Assembly (NCBI GenBank): GCA_026398615.1
Contig: JAPLSN010000032.1
Span: forward strand, 40,225-104,224
Direction: 5' to 3'
DNA: 64,000 nt
Origin: Spirochaetota bacterium
GTDB taxonomy: Bacteria > Spirochaetota > Spirochaetia > Treponematales > UBA12059
Each line of letters starts with the position of its first letter. Position 1 is the first letter of the stretch. The position numbers and the translations under genes are program-made. The notes below the pieces were generated by a model, which saw only the letters and a list, made by a program, of their open reading frames with translations, was not told the origin of the DNA and did no database searches. Positions 9,422-18,943 of this stretch are shown piece by piece.

Positions 9422-9450
9422 ATAGTATCCCGCGCCATGAAAAGAAACAA
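9422..9450 (-). promoter_or_regulatory. sigma-70-type promoter of the LolA-like/rodZ-like/rimO run
   Basis: On the minus strand TTGTTT (9450-9445) and TACTAT (9427-9422) are separated by 17 bases. They lie ~60 bp upstream of the GTG start of the LolA-like gene, in the 170-bp gap after the TPR gene. Prediction from sequence only. Confidence 0.5.
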
Positions 9451-9529
9451 GGCTTCGGGTCCATATGGAAAGGGAAGATCGCGGCGCACGCCGGTTTGCG
9501 GGCAGGAAAGGGCCGTCGTGCGTTCGTCG

Positions 9530-11986
9530 TCAGGACTCGGTTTCCCTGATGTGCTCCCTGACGAGCCAGCGGAGCCGGTCGTCGGTCAGCTTGAGCGGGA
9601 CGCCGCAGTCGGGGCAGGTGAAGCGGTCGCCGGACAACTGGTCCTTCCGGCAGCCGATGCAGAAGACCTTTCCGCAGGACGGGCAGGCTCCGGCCGGGGA
9701 TTCGTCCGGCGGCATGGCGTGGATCGACGCGGCGCTCTGGAAGGGGATGTTCCTGGGGACCCGCCACCCGCGTTCGCACGATGCGCAGGAGACCAGTTCG
9801 GTCGTGGTTTCGAGGAGTTCAGCGGCGAAGCGCATCCCTCTCGCAGGATCCACTTCCGCGAGGGAGGCGGCCGCCGCATTGGCCTTGTCGGACAGGCCGC
9901 GGGTCAGGTAGTTGCGGGCGAGGGCTTCGCGCGCGGCCGCGTCGGAAGGGTCCGTTTCCACGGCGGAGCGGTACGCGGTTTCGGCGCGAACCCAGTCGCC
10001 GTAGACCGAGGCGACGTCGCCCAGGAGGCGCAGTACGCCGGCGCCCGGGTAAAGCTCGTATGCCCGGCGGAGGGCTTCCTCGGCGTCGGTCCATCGGTCG
10101 AGCGAGCTGCAGCAGGACGCGTAGTTGGCGAGGTAGTCGGATTCGTCGCGGGGAGGGACGACGCCCTTCGCGAGCCGTATGGCCTTGGAGTATTCGAACG
10201 CAGCTTCCTCGATCCGGCCGGCGGCGACGAGGACGTTGCCGCGCTGGTTGAGACAGGCCGGGTCGTCGGGGAACGCGGAAAGCGCCGCGAGGGCTTCGTC
10301 GGCGAGTCCCTGCCGGGACAGGGCTTCGGCCAGGTTGACGGCGGGAGAACTTTCCCCGGGCAGGGCTTCGCGCGCCATGCGGAGGGACTTGGCCGCGCCC
10401 TCGTGGTCGCCCTTCGCCGAGAGGAATTGGCCTTCCAGGTTGCGGATCCATCCGTCGGCCGGCGCGAGCCCGACGGCCTTCGCGAGCTGTTCGGACGGAT
10501 CGTCCCCGGACAGGAAGAGGGCTTCGGCCAGGCGGAAGCGGTAGAGCGGGGCTTCCGGCTCCATCGCGACGGCGGCGGCGAGATGGAGGACCGCGTCCTT
10601 GCGGTTCCCGCGATCGGACAGGATGATCCCGTACAGGTAGCGGAGCGCCGAATCCTCGTGGCCTATCCGGAACAGGCGCTCGATCGACGCGGCGGCCTGG
10701 TCGTACTTTCCCTCGCCGAACAGGACCTTGGCCGATATCGCACCCGTGCCCGGATCATCCGGTTTCAAGGCTTCGAGCCGCTCCAGGCATTCGGCCAGGT
10801 CGTCGAAGTCGTTCTGGTCGAAGAAGCCCCTCGCGGCGCGGAGGAATGCGACAGCCGCACCCTCAGGATCCCCGGCGCGCTCGCGGGAACGCGCTTCGTT
10901 GAGTGAAAAGAGAGGCATCCCCGGTTCCAGTTCGGCGGCGCTGCCGTACGCCGCGGCCGCTTTTTCGATGAGCCCCAGGTTCGCGTACGCGTGTCCGAGC
11001 AGGTTGGACAGGCGGGGACTGGACGCGACGCGGCCGGGATCGGCTTCGAGCTCGTCGCGGAGGTCCAGGAATCTGCCGCGCAGGTAGAGGAGGTTGGCCC
11101 GTTCCTCGCGCGCGCCGCCGTGGCCCGGTTCCGCGTGCAGGCAGGCATCCAGGGCTTCCTCCGCCTCTTCGTGGAGGCCGAGCGCGATGGCGCATTCCGC
11201 CTTGAGGAACGAGGCTGACGCGTCGGGGGAGCGGTCGCGGCCGGCCTTGCGCAGCTCCACGATCGCGGGGAGGGGTTCGCCCATGGCGAGGAAGGTTCCC
11301 GCGAGCCTGACGCGTTGGGCGGGATCGACCGGCGCCGCGGCGGTCAGCCGGTAGTAGAGCGCCTCGACGTCGACCGGGCGCGACTCCAGGAAGAGGGATT
11401 CGAGGACGAAACCCGCGCGGTCGCGTTCTCCGTAATTCTGTCCGGCGAAGGCCAGCGAACCGGAGCCCACCGTGTCGTCATCGCCCTCGCACGCCCAGCG
11501 GTCGTTCACGAGGACGACGTAGCGCGAGCCCCGCGCGATGATCGTGAGGCCGACGGCGGCGCCCGGCGGCTCGGGGCATTCGGTCCACGCCACGACAGGG
11601 TGGGGCTTCCCGTTGAAGACCGCGTCGATCCTGACATAGCCCGCGCTGGAGACGAGGACGTAGGCGAAGTCGCGCTCGCCGGTTTTCCTGAAGATGAAGC
11701 CGGCGGCGGAACGGCCGTTCGCCGGATCGAAGAGGATTTCCGCCTCGAGCACGAAATCGTCGTAGCGGCGCAGGGGGATTTCCGCCCAGGCGAAGAGGTC
11801 GGGCTTGCGGATCTCGAGCGCGAAGCCCCCACGGCCGCAGGACGCGGAATACCGCTCCTCGTCGATGGTTTCGAAGCGCACGAGCTCCGGAACGGAAAGT
11901 TCCGCGATCCATCCCTCGCGGACGATCTCGTCGGGATCGACCTCGACGGGTTTCTTCGCGAACAGGTTTCTCAGGAACTTGAACAT
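9530..11986 (-). CDS. TPR protein with N-terminal beta-sandwich and C-terminal zinc ribbon
   Basis: An 818-aa protein without signal peptide, hence probably cytoplasmic. Residues ~35-230 look like a concanavalin/LamG-type (DUF1080-like) beta-sandwich (AAGFIFRKTGERDFAYVLV, YGERDRAGFVLESLFLESR). Residues ~235-730 form at least a dozen TPR-like helical hairpins. The last ~85 residues hold three zinc-knuckle pairs (CASC, CPSCGKVFCIGC, CPDCG) before a final helix. TPRs scaffold protein complexes; the other two modules would bring ligand and metal binding. I know no named family with this order. ATG 11986 begins MFKFLRNLFAKKP; the frame continues upstream to 12169, but those residues look non-coding and cross the divergent promoter region. 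Confidence 0.8.
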   Translation of the reverse strand: MFKFLRNLFAKKPVEVDPDEIVREGWIAELSVPELVRFETIDEERYSASCGRGGFALEIRKPDLFAWAEIPLRRYDDFVLEAEILFDPANGRSAAGFIFRKTGERDFAYVLVSSAGYVRIDAVFNGKPHPVVAWTECPEPPGAAVGLTIIARGSRYVVLVNDRWACEGDDDTVGSGSLAFAGQNYGERDRAGFVLESLFLESRPVDVEALYYRLTAAAPVDPAQRVRLAGTFLAMGEPLPAIVELRKAGRDRSPDASASFLKAECAIALGLHEEAEEALDACLHAEPGHGGAREERANLLYLRGRFLDLRDELEADPGRVASSPRLSNLLGHAYANLGLIEKAAAAYGSAAELEPGMPLFSLNEARSRERAGDPEGAAVAFLRAARGFFDQNDFDDLAECLERLEALKPDDPGTGAISAKVLFGEGKYDQAAASIERLFRIGHEDSALRYLYGIILSDRGNRKDAVLHLAAAVAMEPEAPLYRFRLAEALFLSGDDPSEQLAKAVGLAPADGWIRNLEGQFLSAKGDHEGAAKSLRMAREALPGESSPAVNLAEALSRQGLADEALAALSAFPDDPACLNQRGNVLVAAGRIEEAAFEYSKAIRLAKGVVPPRDESDYLANYASCCSSLDRWTDAEEALRRAYELYPGAGVLRLLGDVASVYGDWVRAETAYRSAVETDPSDAAAREALARNYLTRGLSDKANAAAASLAEVDPARGMRFAAELLETTTELVSCASCERGWRVPRNIPFQSAASIHAMPPDESPAGACPSCGKVFCIGCRKDQLSGDRFTCPDCGVPLKLTDDRLRWLVREHIRETES

Positions 11987-12090
11987 CAGGGACTCCCGCG
12001 CCGCGCCTGTCGCGCGGCCGCCATAGTAGCGCGGGAGCCGTCGGGGACGCAAGGGCGGCGGATCTCCTCGGCCACCGGTTTCACCCCGCG

Positions 12091-12119
12091 TTGAAACAGG
12101 GGATGAAGCGGTATAGAGT
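12091..12119 (+). promoter_or_regulatory. sigma-70-type promoter of the FecR/propeller lipoprotein gene
   Basis: TTGAAA (12091-12096), 17-bp spacer, TAGAGT (12114-12119), 41 bp before the ATG. It lies in the divergent gap between this gene and the TPR gene. Confidence 0.5.
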
Positions 12120-12159
12120 AATGGGTTGGATGCCGTCACAGGAGGCAGGAGGATTAGCC

Positions 12160-14190
12160 ATGCGTGCATGCAGGGCCGTTATTGCGGCGCTCGCCATTTT
12201 TTTGCTGTGCACCTGCGGCGGCGACAGGAAACCGCCCGACGGAGACATGCCTGCGGGTACCCGGCCGGCGACTGAATCCGCCCGGCCTCCCGCCGCCGAA
12301 GCGGAACGACCCGCGTCGGCCAGGCCCACCGTCGCCTACGTCGAGGGCGACGTACGGCGCGGCTCCGGAGGCTCGTGGTCGGCGCTCGCCATCGGCGACG
12401 CCGTCGGGAACGGGGAAACGGTGCGGACCGGGAAGGACGGCGTATGCGAATTGTCCTTCAGTGGCCGCGCCGTCGTCAGGATCCAGCCTGACAGCCAGGC
12501 CACCGTGACGGACGCCTGGCTCGAATCCGGTGCCACGAAAGTCAGGATAGCCCTGGCCGCCGGTACCGTCTACAACAAGGTCGACAAGCTCCTCGGGGGC
12601 GATTCGTACAACGTGGCGACCGACCACGGCATTGCGGGCGTCCGCGGGACGGAGTTCACCGTGTCCGCCGGCAGGGAAGGCACCACGAAGGTCGCGGTCA
12701 GGAGGGGAACGGTGACCGTCCTCGTGCGCTCCCGATCAGTCGACGCGCTCCTCGAGGAGGCCAGGGGCAACCTGCTCGCGCGCATCGCCATGGAAACGGC
12801 CGTGCTCCTCGCACCGCGCGTCGGGGAAAACCAGGAACTTGTCGTCGGCGCAACGGCCATGGCCGCTGCCGAAGCCTCCGCAAGGCCCGTCGCCGCGGAG
12901 CTGGCGTCGACGCCGCCGGTCGAAACCCCCGACGCGGGGGATTTCCTGGCGGCCATTCCCGCCGAGCCCCGTGAAACGATCATTCCCCCTGCAGCGGCCG
13001 AAAAGGCGGCGAAGGTCCGCGGCGAAGCCGGCAGGCGCTTCGCGAAGCCTCCCGCGACGCCGGTGAAAGCCGGGGCCGCCACGCGGAAGGAGTTCCTGCG
13101 CTTCGACGAGATGAAGACGCCGGTATCGGGCGGACCCGAATCCCCCGGAAGCTCGGAGGCGCCCGGCGAAGGGAGTTCCGGCGCGGCAGTCGCGGCCGGG
13201 AAGGAAAAACCCGGAAAGGCTCCATACGACGAATACGCGGTTTCGCGGTGGCAACTCACCGGGTCGATCACCCAGCTCCCCGGCGCGGCGACCTTCCTGT
13301 GCGCGGACAACAAGGGGACGGTCTTCGCGCTGACGCCGGACGGCAGGCCCCTCTGGTCGGTGCCGACGGCGAACAAGGGTTCCGACCGCGGCTACCCGGT
13401 CACCTTCAAGGGGGCCGTCTACTACTCCGGCGGCGCCGAGTTCCTCATTATCGACGGCGCGTCGGGCGACGTGCGCGCCCGGACGCCGCTTGAACCGAAC
13501 CGCTCGCACGTTTTCGGGTCGAGGGTCGTTCCCTTCCCCAACGCGCTCCTCTTTCCGACGAACGACGGCATGGACGTCCTCGATCCAGTCGGAGGCGCCG
13601 TCCAGCGGAGCATCCCCGTGGCCGACGGCACCGGAATGACTCCCGCGAACTACCAGGGCATGGCGGCCATCGTGAACAACAAGGGCGTGTTCATGCTCAT
13701 CGACGTGGCGGACGGCCGCGTGGTCATGCAGGTTCCGACGAACGCGGTCCAGCCGATCGCCCTGGCGCCGCGCACCTTCGAGGACAAGGCCGTGTTCGCC
13801 GACCGCAAGGGCCTCATCGTACTCGTGGACCTGACTGCGGGCACCGTGGCCTGGGAACGGAAGATTCCGGAGGGCGTGTTCAGCGACGTCGAGATCAACA
13901 GGGAGGGCGTGTTCGCCTTCGGGAAGTCGAGCATTTTCGGGTATCGGCTGGACGGGTCGGCGGCCATGGAGACGATCACCGGCGTGACGGCCCCGCCACT
14001 GCTGTCGCGCGGCATGCTGTATTACGGGACCGGCGACAGGGAATTCATCGTCGCGGAAACCAGTCCGTGGCGGATCGTCAGGCGGATCAAGATCGGCGAA
14101 ACCGTGTCCACCCGGCCCTTGCTCGGCGACGGCTGCCTCTACGTCGGGACGAAGTCCGGCAAGATCCTCAGGATCGACGTGAACGGCTAG
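12160..14190 (+). CDS. lipoprotein with FecR domain and PQQ-like beta-propeller
   Basis: A 676-aa lipoprotein with lipobox in MRACRAVIAALAIFLLCTCGG (Cys ~19). After a Pro/Ala/Glu-rich spacer, residues ~45-170 match a FecR domain (GDAVGNGETVRTGKDGVCEL, then TPDHGIAGVRGTEF-like text around 160). The region ~175-340 is low-complexity Ala/Pro/Glu. Residues ~350-676 repeat strands of the PQQ/YVTN propeller type (GTVFALTPDGRPLWSV, LIIDGASGDVRA, DLTAGTVAWERKI). FecR domains sense or bind ligands in the periplasm; the propeller probably binds protein or polysaccharide. AGGAGG at 12148-12153 fixes the start. It ends in a 3-bp convergent overlap with the SDR gene. Confidence 0.85.
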   Translation: MRACRAVIAALAIFLLCTCGGDRKPPDGDMPAGTRPATESARPPAAEAERPASARPTVAYVEGDVRRGSGGSWSALAIGDAVGNGETVRTGKDGVCELSFSGRAVVRIQPDSQATVTDAWLESGATKVRIALAAGTVYNKVDKLLGGDSYNVATDHGIAGVRGTEFTVSAGREGTTKVAVRRGTVTVLVRSRSVDALLEEARGNLLARIAMETAVLLAPRVGENQELVVGATAMAAAEASARPVAAELASTPPVETPDAGDFLAAIPAEPRETIIPPAAAEKAAKVRGEAGRRFAKPPATPVKAGAATRKEFLRFDEMKTPVSGGPESPGSSEAPGEGSSGAAVAAGKEKPGKAPYDEYAVSRWQLTGSITQLPGAATFLCADNKGTVFALTPDGRPLWSVPTANKGSDRGYPVTFKGAVYYSGGAEFLIIDGASGDVRARTPLEPNRSHVFGSRVVPFPNALLFPTNDGMDVLDPVGGAVQRSIPVADGTGMTPANYQGMAAIVNNKGVFMLIDVADGRVVMQVPTNAVQPIALAPRTFEDKAVFADRKGLIVLVDLTAGTVAWERKIPEGVFSDVEINREGVFAFGKSSIFGYRLDGSAAMETITGVTAPPLLSRGMLYYGTGDREFIVAETSPWRIVRRIKIGETVSTRPLLGDGCLYVGTKSGKILRIDVNG

Positions 14191-14954
14191 AGAGCCGTCC
14201 AGCCTCCGTCGACGAGGAGCAGGGTGCCCGTGATCATGTCGGCGGCATCGGAAGCCAGGAACATGACGGCGCCAGCCACGTCACGGATCGTCGCGACGCG
14301 GCCGCGGGGGATGTTCGCCAGCACTCCCGCCAGGAAATCCGGGTCGTCGAGCCGCTCGGCCGTCCCCGGTGTGCGGACGAAGGTCGGCCCCACGCAGTTG
14401 ACGGTCACGCCACGCTTCGACCATTCGACGGCGAGGACCTTGGTCAGCATGTTCAACCCGCCTTTCGAGGCGCAGTAGACCGATTCCCCGGGGATGGCGA
14501 CGACGGAAGCCTGGGAACTGATGTTGACGATCCGGCCATGCCCCTGTTCCAGCATGATCCTGCCCGCCGCCTGGCAGCAGAAGAACGTTCCCTTGAGGTT
14601 GAGGTCCATCATGCGATCCCAATCCGATTCGGTGATGTCCGTGGCCGGCATCGGGTTGCCCATGCCGGCGTTGTTGACCAGGATGTCGATTTTCCCCGTT
14701 TCCAGGCGAATCCGCGCGAAAACGTCCCCGATCATCCCCACGTCCCGGTTGTCCATCACGAAAGCGTCGCAGGCGCCGCCGTCCCGTACGATCTCTTGGG
14801 CCAGGGACAGCAATTCCGCTTCGGTCCGCGCGACGGCCGCGACGCGGGCTCCCTGTTTCGCGAATTCCAGGGCGAGCCCGCGTCCGATGCCCCTGCTGGC
14901 GCCGGTGATCACGGCGACTTTCCCTTCGAGGCCGAATGACGGTTCACCATTCAT
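14187..14954 (-). CDS. short-chain dehydrogenase/reductase
   Basis: A 255-aa classical SDR. Cofactor motif TGASRGIG (18-25), structural NNAG (94-97), catalytic Ser around 146-147, and Tyr160/Lys164 in YCASK are all present, so the enzyme should be active with NAD(P)H. The end VDGGWTAL is usual for sugar-acid or 3-oxoacyl reductases such as gluconate 5-dehydrogenase, but the substrate cannot be read from sequence. The neighbours (FecR lipoprotein converging, PFP 91 bp away) do not define a pathway. Confidence 0.9.
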   Translation of the reverse strand: MNGEPSFGLEGKVAVITGASRGIGRGLALEFAKQGARVAAVARTEAELLSLAQEIVRDGGACDAFVMDNRDVGMIGDVFARIRLETGKIDILVNNAGMGNPMPATDITESDWDRMMDLNLKGTFFCCQAAGRIMLEQGHGRIVNISSQASVVAIPGESVYCASKGGLNMLTKVLAVEWSKRGVTVNCVGPTFVRTPGTAERLDDPDFLAGVLANIPRGRVATIRDVAGAVMFLASDAADMITGTLLLVDGGWTAL

Positions 14955-15045
14955 GGCGGCTCCTTGCCGAAAAAACCCAACACAAAGTCGATCCGGCGGT
15001 CCGGAGCCGACGACGCCCCACCATTGGAACGCCGCAAATCCATTT

Positions 15046-16707
15046 TTACTTTTTCAGGCTCTCGAGGCGCAGGGTTTCCGTGACGGCGTTGCACACCTCG
15101 TCGGGGCCGAAGTACTGGATGGCTCCCGGGTAACGGTAGCAGGTCTCGACGGCCCACTCGTCGCGGGCGGCGGCGAAAACCCCGAAGGGGGCGGCGTCGA
15201 GCCCGACGAGGGCCTTGCGGATGACGGGTTTTTCCTCGCCGTGCCGCTTTTCCAGGTTCATCATCATCGTGAGGGGGATGCCGCCCGCGACCCACTCGGC
15301 GGCGGGTGCGGTGAGGTTGCGCACCGAGGAGAGGTAGCCCGAGAGGCCGTTCGCGATGAGCACGAAGGCGGCGAAGCCGAGGGAGTAGCAGTAGTCGGCG
15401 TCGAAGTTGGAGGGGAAGGCGCAGCGGCCCTCGTAGCCGAAGAAGTGGTTCTGCGCGCTCCACGTGCCCCTGTAGGTTCCAGCGGCCTTCATCGCGGCGA
15501 GCCGGTTTTCCACCATGGATATCAACAGCTTCTCGGTTTCGATGCGGGACACCTGGACGTTGCCGTGCGGGTCGCGGTCCATGATGAGCTGGCGGCGGAT
15601 GTCCCCGGGGAGGCTGTCGTAGACGGCGCGGGCGGCGGGCGCCAGCCTGCCGGATACGAAGGCGGTGCGCGCGCCGTCGTCGGAAAGCGCGGCGTAGGCG
15701 GCGGCCTCGCGGGCGAGGAGGTCGTTGAGCTCCGCGATGAGGGTCTTGAACTCCGGTACGAACTCGACGAGGCCTTCCGGCACGAGGACGACGCCGAAGT
15801 TGAACCCCCTGTCCGCGCGCCTGACGATGGGATCGCACACCGCGTCCACGACCTGGGTCAGTGTCATGCCTTTGGCCTCGATCTCCTCGGAGACCAGGGC
15901 GACGTTGGGCCGGGTCTGAAGGGCCACCTCGAGGGTGATGTGGCTGGCCGACCTGCCCATGAGCTTCACGAAGTGCCAGTACTTGCGGGCGGAATTGGCG
16001 TCGCGCTCGATATTGCCGACCAGCTCGGCGTAGGTCTTGGTGGCGGTGTCGAATCCGAAGCTGGCTTCGATGTACTCGTTCTTGAGGTCGCCGTCGATGG
16101 TCTTCGGCGCGCCTATGACCGAGATCGCCTCGCCGCGGGACTTGAAGAACTCGGCGAGCAGGGCCGCGTTCGTGTTGGAATCGTCGCCGCCGATGACGAC
16201 GACCGCGTCGAGGCCATGGCGCTTCGCCGTCCGAAGCGCCTTCTCGAACTGCTCCGGCGTCTCGATCTTGGTGCGGCCGGAGCCGATGATGTCGAAGCCG
16301 CCGGTGTTGCGGTAGCCTTCCACGAGTTCGGCGGTGATCTCCACGTTCAGGTCGTCGACCAGGCCGGAAGGGCCGCCCGAGAAGCCGACCAGGCGCGAGC
16401 CAGGGTTGCCTTTTTTCAGGCCATCGAAGAGGCCGGCGATGACGTTGTGGCCGCCGGGGGCCTGGCCGCCGGAGAGGATGACGCCGACGACGAGAGGGCG
16501 GCGGTTGCCGCGGTTGGGCTTGGCGACGAAGGTGGCGATCGGCGCGCCGTAGCTCAGCTTGAAGATGTTCCGGAGTTCGGCGCGGTCGTCGACGGCTTCG
16601 GTCGGTTTGCCGAGCTCGATTCCGATCGAGTCCACGTTTCCCCGCAGGACGGCGGGCAGCTTGGGCTGGTAGCTGTAACGGGCTTTCTGGAGCGGGGAGA
16701 TATCCAT
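15046..16707 (-). CDS. pfp: pyrophosphate-dependent 6-phosphofructokinase
   Basis: Phosphorylates fructose 6-phosphate with PPi instead of ATP, reversibly, in glycolysis and gluconeogenesis. The 553-aa length is that of the long PFP subfamily of spirochaetes, plants and chlamydiae. Diagnostic residues: GGDDSN (173-178), where the second Asp replaces the Gly of ATP enzymes, and [10 protein letters not shown] (201-210), whose Lys also marks PPi use. [10 protein letters not shown] (79-88) forms the phosphate loop. MGRSASH and GYEGR occur later as expected. A GAGGAG Shine-Dalgarno precedes ATG 16707. It stands alone, 130 bp after the HD-GYP gene. Confidence 0.96.
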   Translation of the reverse strand: MDISPLQKARYSYQPKLPAVLRGNVDSIGIELGKPTEAVDDRAELRNIFKLSYGAPIATFVAKPNRGNRRPLVVGVILSGGQAPGGHNVIAGLFDGLKKGNPGSRLVGFSGGPSGLVDDLNVEITAELVEGYRNTGGFDIIGSGRTKIETPEQFEKALRTAKRHGLDAVVVIGGDDSNTNAALLAEFFKSRGEAISVIGAPKTIDGDLKNEYIEASFGFDTATKTYAELVGNIERDANSARKYWHFVKLMGRSASHITLEVALQTRPNVALVSEEIEAKGMTLTQVVDAVCDPIVRRADRGFNFGVVLVPEGLVEFVPEFKTLIAELNDLLAREAAAYAALSDDGARTAFVSGRLAPAARAVYDSLPGDIRRQLIMDRDPHGNVQVSRIETEKLLISMVENRLAAMKAAGTYRGTWSAQNHFFGYEGRCAFPSNFDADYCYSLGFAAFVLIANGLSGYLSSVRNLTAPAAEWVAGGIPLTMMMNLEKRHGEEKPVIRKALVGLDAAPFGVFAAARDEWAVETCYRYPGAIQYFGPDEVCNAVTETLRLESLKK

Positions 16708-16840
16708 GGTTCGGCTCCTCGATGGTTGGTTCGACGGGCGGGAGCCCGTGCCTCCATTCTATCAGGACGGTGAGAAAGCAAGAAGGGGGTTCCAGGAATC
16801 AAGGAGGGTCTCGGGCGGACCCGACCGCCCCCGGGGAGCC

Positions 16841-17986
16841 TCAGTCCACGGGGATTTCCCCGGTCTGCAGGGGGCGAAGGATGCGTACGCCGACTTCCGA
16901 GGTGGGTACGACCTTGTCCTTGCCTTCCGGGGTCTTTTCGCCGTGGACCTGGACGATCGGGTAACGAGGGTTTTCGGAGCTGACGTCGATGACGACGGCC
17001 TTCTTGCCGCTCGTGAGGAGGACCCAGCTTCCGATGGGGTAGATCGAAAGAGTGTAGACGAGGGCCTTGATCACGGTGTCGTCGTATCGCTTGCCTTCGT
17101 TCTTGAGGATGTCCACCATCGCGGCATAGCCGTCCTTGGCCGCCTTGTACGGGCGGCTCGCGGTGACGGCGTCGTAGGAGCAGGCCACCGCGATGATGCG
17201 CGAATAGACCGAGATCTTGTCGCCCGAGAGCCCGCGGGGGTAGCCTGACCCGTTCATGCGCTCGTGGTGCTCGAGCGCGACGAGGCTGACGGCGAGGGGG
17301 AACTGCTTTTCCTTGAGGATATTGTACCCGATGATCGGGTGGGCCATGATGGACTTGCGTTCCTGGGGCGTGAGCTGGCGGTTGACCATGTAGAGCTGGG
17401 GCGGCAGGCGGACCATGCCGATCTCGTGGAGGACGCAGGCCACGCCGAGTTCGATGAGGCGGTGGGTCTGGAGCTTGAAGAAGGATCCGAGCGCGAGCGC
17501 GAGGACGGTGGATCGCGCGGTGTGCGCCACGAGGTAGTTCGCCTTGACCTGGGTCTCGGACATCACCCGGAGGACGAGCCGGCGGTTTTCCACGATCGTC
17601 TCGAGGAGGCCCTTGATGCGGTTGTTGATCTCGATCTGACGGACGTCGCCCTTCGTGACATAATTGTTATAGATGGAATCCACGTAGGAGGTGAACTGCT
17701 CGTAATACTGCCGCATGCGGCCGAGCTGGTCTTCCGCGGGAACCGTCTTTTCGACCGCTTCCGCGGGCGCTTCGACGGGATCGCCGAACTCGTCCTCTTC
17801 GGGCTTGGGCGTCGATCTGACCGTCCCGTCGCAGAGGACTTCCCGGTAGTCCCATTCGATGAGGCGCGGAATGAGCCCCTTCGTTATCGGGGTTTCATGG
17901 GAGAGGATGATGTACTTGCCGTCGAGATAGGCCGGTTCCGTTACATAGCCGTCCTGCTTCAGGTCCTTGACAGGAATCGTGTTCAT
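16841..17986 (-). CDS. HD-GYP domain protein with degenerate metal site
   Basis: A 381-aa cytoplasmic protein: an N-terminal ~90-residue DUF3391-like segment, a helical linker (90-145), then an HD-GYP domain (about 150-320) and a short beta-rich tail. HD-GYP enzymes hydrolyse c-di-GMP. The HHE motif (240-242) and a GYP motif in NGSGYP (245-250) are kept. However, the signature HD is HE (187-188), and the metal-binding Asp of the usual A-V-A-D motif is Cys269 (AVACSYDAV). Catalysis is therefore doubtful, and a c-di-GMP-binding or signalling role is possible. The start at 17986 leaves a ~100-bp divergent gap to the next gene. Confidence 0.85.
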   Translation of the reverse strand: MNTIPVKDLKQDGYVTEPAYLDGKYIILSHETPITKGLIPRLIEWDYREVLCDGTVRSTPKPEEDEFGDPVEAPAEAVEKTVPAEDQLGRMRQYYEQFTSYVDSIYNNYVTKGDVRQIEINNRIKGLLETIVENRRLVLRVMSETQVKANYLVAHTARSTVLALALGSFFKLQTHRLIELGVACVLHEIGMVRLPPQLYMVNRQLTPQERKSIMAHPIIGYNILKEKQFPLAVSLVALEHHERMNGSGYPRGLSGDKISVYSRIIAVACSYDAVTASRPYKAAKDGYAAMVDILKNEGKRYDDTVIKALVYTLSIYPIGSWVLLTSGKKAVVIDVSSENPRYPIVQVHGEKTPEGKDKVVPTSEVGVRILRPLQTGEIPVD

Positions 17987-17995
17987 GGTCCCCCA

Positions 17996-18024
17996 TTGAC
18001 CCCCTGTTTGGATGGCGCTACACT
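17996..18024 (+). promoter_or_regulatory. sigma-70-type promoter for the 18.1-20.7 kb genes
   Basis: TTGACC (17996-18001), 17-bp spacer, TACACT (18019-18024), giving a ~55-nt leader before ATG 18085. Confidence 0.55.
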
Positions 18025-18084
18025 CCGGATAAACCGGTCGCGTGCCAAACGAACTCCCCCATTATATTATTGGAGCGATCCCAG

Positions 18085-18933
18085 ATGAAGTTTAAGACTA
18101 TTTTCATCCTTTTCAACGCGGTCATCGCGGTATCGTTCTTGTTCGTGTTCCTCGTGCCGCTTTTCCTCCTCGGATCCGGGTATTCGCTCGCGTTCTGGGC
18201 CAGGAACGGGCCGCTCGGGTTCTTCTTCGTCGCGGTCTTCGTCACCCTCAACGCCTTTTTCGCGGCCAACCGCGTCATCTTCGCTCTCGTGGAGCGCGAG
18301 GACTGGGACGGCCTGTCCGCCTGGCTCGCCGACCGCATTTTCGAAAAGAAACGCTACCGGGCGATGCACGTCCGATTCCTCATCAGCACCGCCCTCAACA
18401 AGTCGGATCTCGCCATGATCGACCGGCTGGAAGCCGAACTCCGCGAGCACAGACCCGCCCTGCTGTGCAAGAACGCCGTGCTTTTCGGCGTCGTCTACCT
18501 CCTCCGAAACGATCCAGCCGCGGCAGAACGCTTTTTCTCGAGCGTCGTCGGAGCCGGGGACGCCGATAATCCTGGCTGGCTGGATTTCGATTACGGCTTC
18601 AGCCTCGTACTCCAGCGTCGTGAAGGAGAAGCCGTTTCCTGGTTCCGGAAAGCCGCCGCCCGGCGGGACGCGGTGCTCGTCCTGCTCTCCTCCTACATGC
18701 TCGGCACCCTCTGCGCCGCGTCCGCCCCCCAGGGGCCGGAACGCTCCGAGCTGGAAGCCTTCGCGGGGCAGAGGCGGGACGCGCTCCGCAAGCGTTTCGG
18801 GCCGGAACGCTGGAGCCGGGAGATCGAACGGGCGCGGGGCGAGGTGCATATCGTTATCCTGACGAAACTCATCGACGAGGCCAGCCGCTGGATGAACGAA
18901 AGCGGGTCGAACCCCGCCGCGTCGCCGGCATGA
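18085..18933 (+). CDS. membrane protein with cytoplasmic helical-repeat domain
   Basis: A 282-aa protein starting MKFKTIFILFNAVIAVSF. It has two N-terminal transmembrane helices (about 5-28 and 40-65) followed by an alpha-helical region (70-275) with TPR-like spacing (LLRNDPAAAERFFSSVV, DYGFSLVLQRREGEAVSWF). Function unknown. GGAG at 18072-18075, 9 bases before ATG 18085, selects this start over the in-frame ATG at 18070. It precedes the next gene by 10 bp, so both are probably made from one transcript. Confidence 0.75.
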   Translation: MKFKTIFILFNAVIAVSFLFVFLVPLFLLGSGYSLAFWARNGPLGFFFVAVFVTLNAFFAANRVIFALVEREDWDGLSAWLADRIFEKKRYRAMHVRFLISTALNKSDLAMIDRLEAELREHRPALLCKNAVLFGVVYLLRNDPAAAERFFSSVVGAGDADNPGWLDFDYGFSLVLQRREGEAVSWFRKAAARRDAVLVLLSSYMLGTLCAASAPQGPERSELEAFAGQRRDALRKRFGPERWSREIERARGEVHIVILTKLIDEASRWMNESGSNPAASPA

Positions 18934-18943
18934 AGGGGGCGCG

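Noticed and set aside
14494..16773. 759-codon plus-strand open frame
   Set aside because: Antisense to pfp and the SDR gene; translation is Gly/Asp/Val/Arg-biased with no domain, a shadow caused by high G+C.
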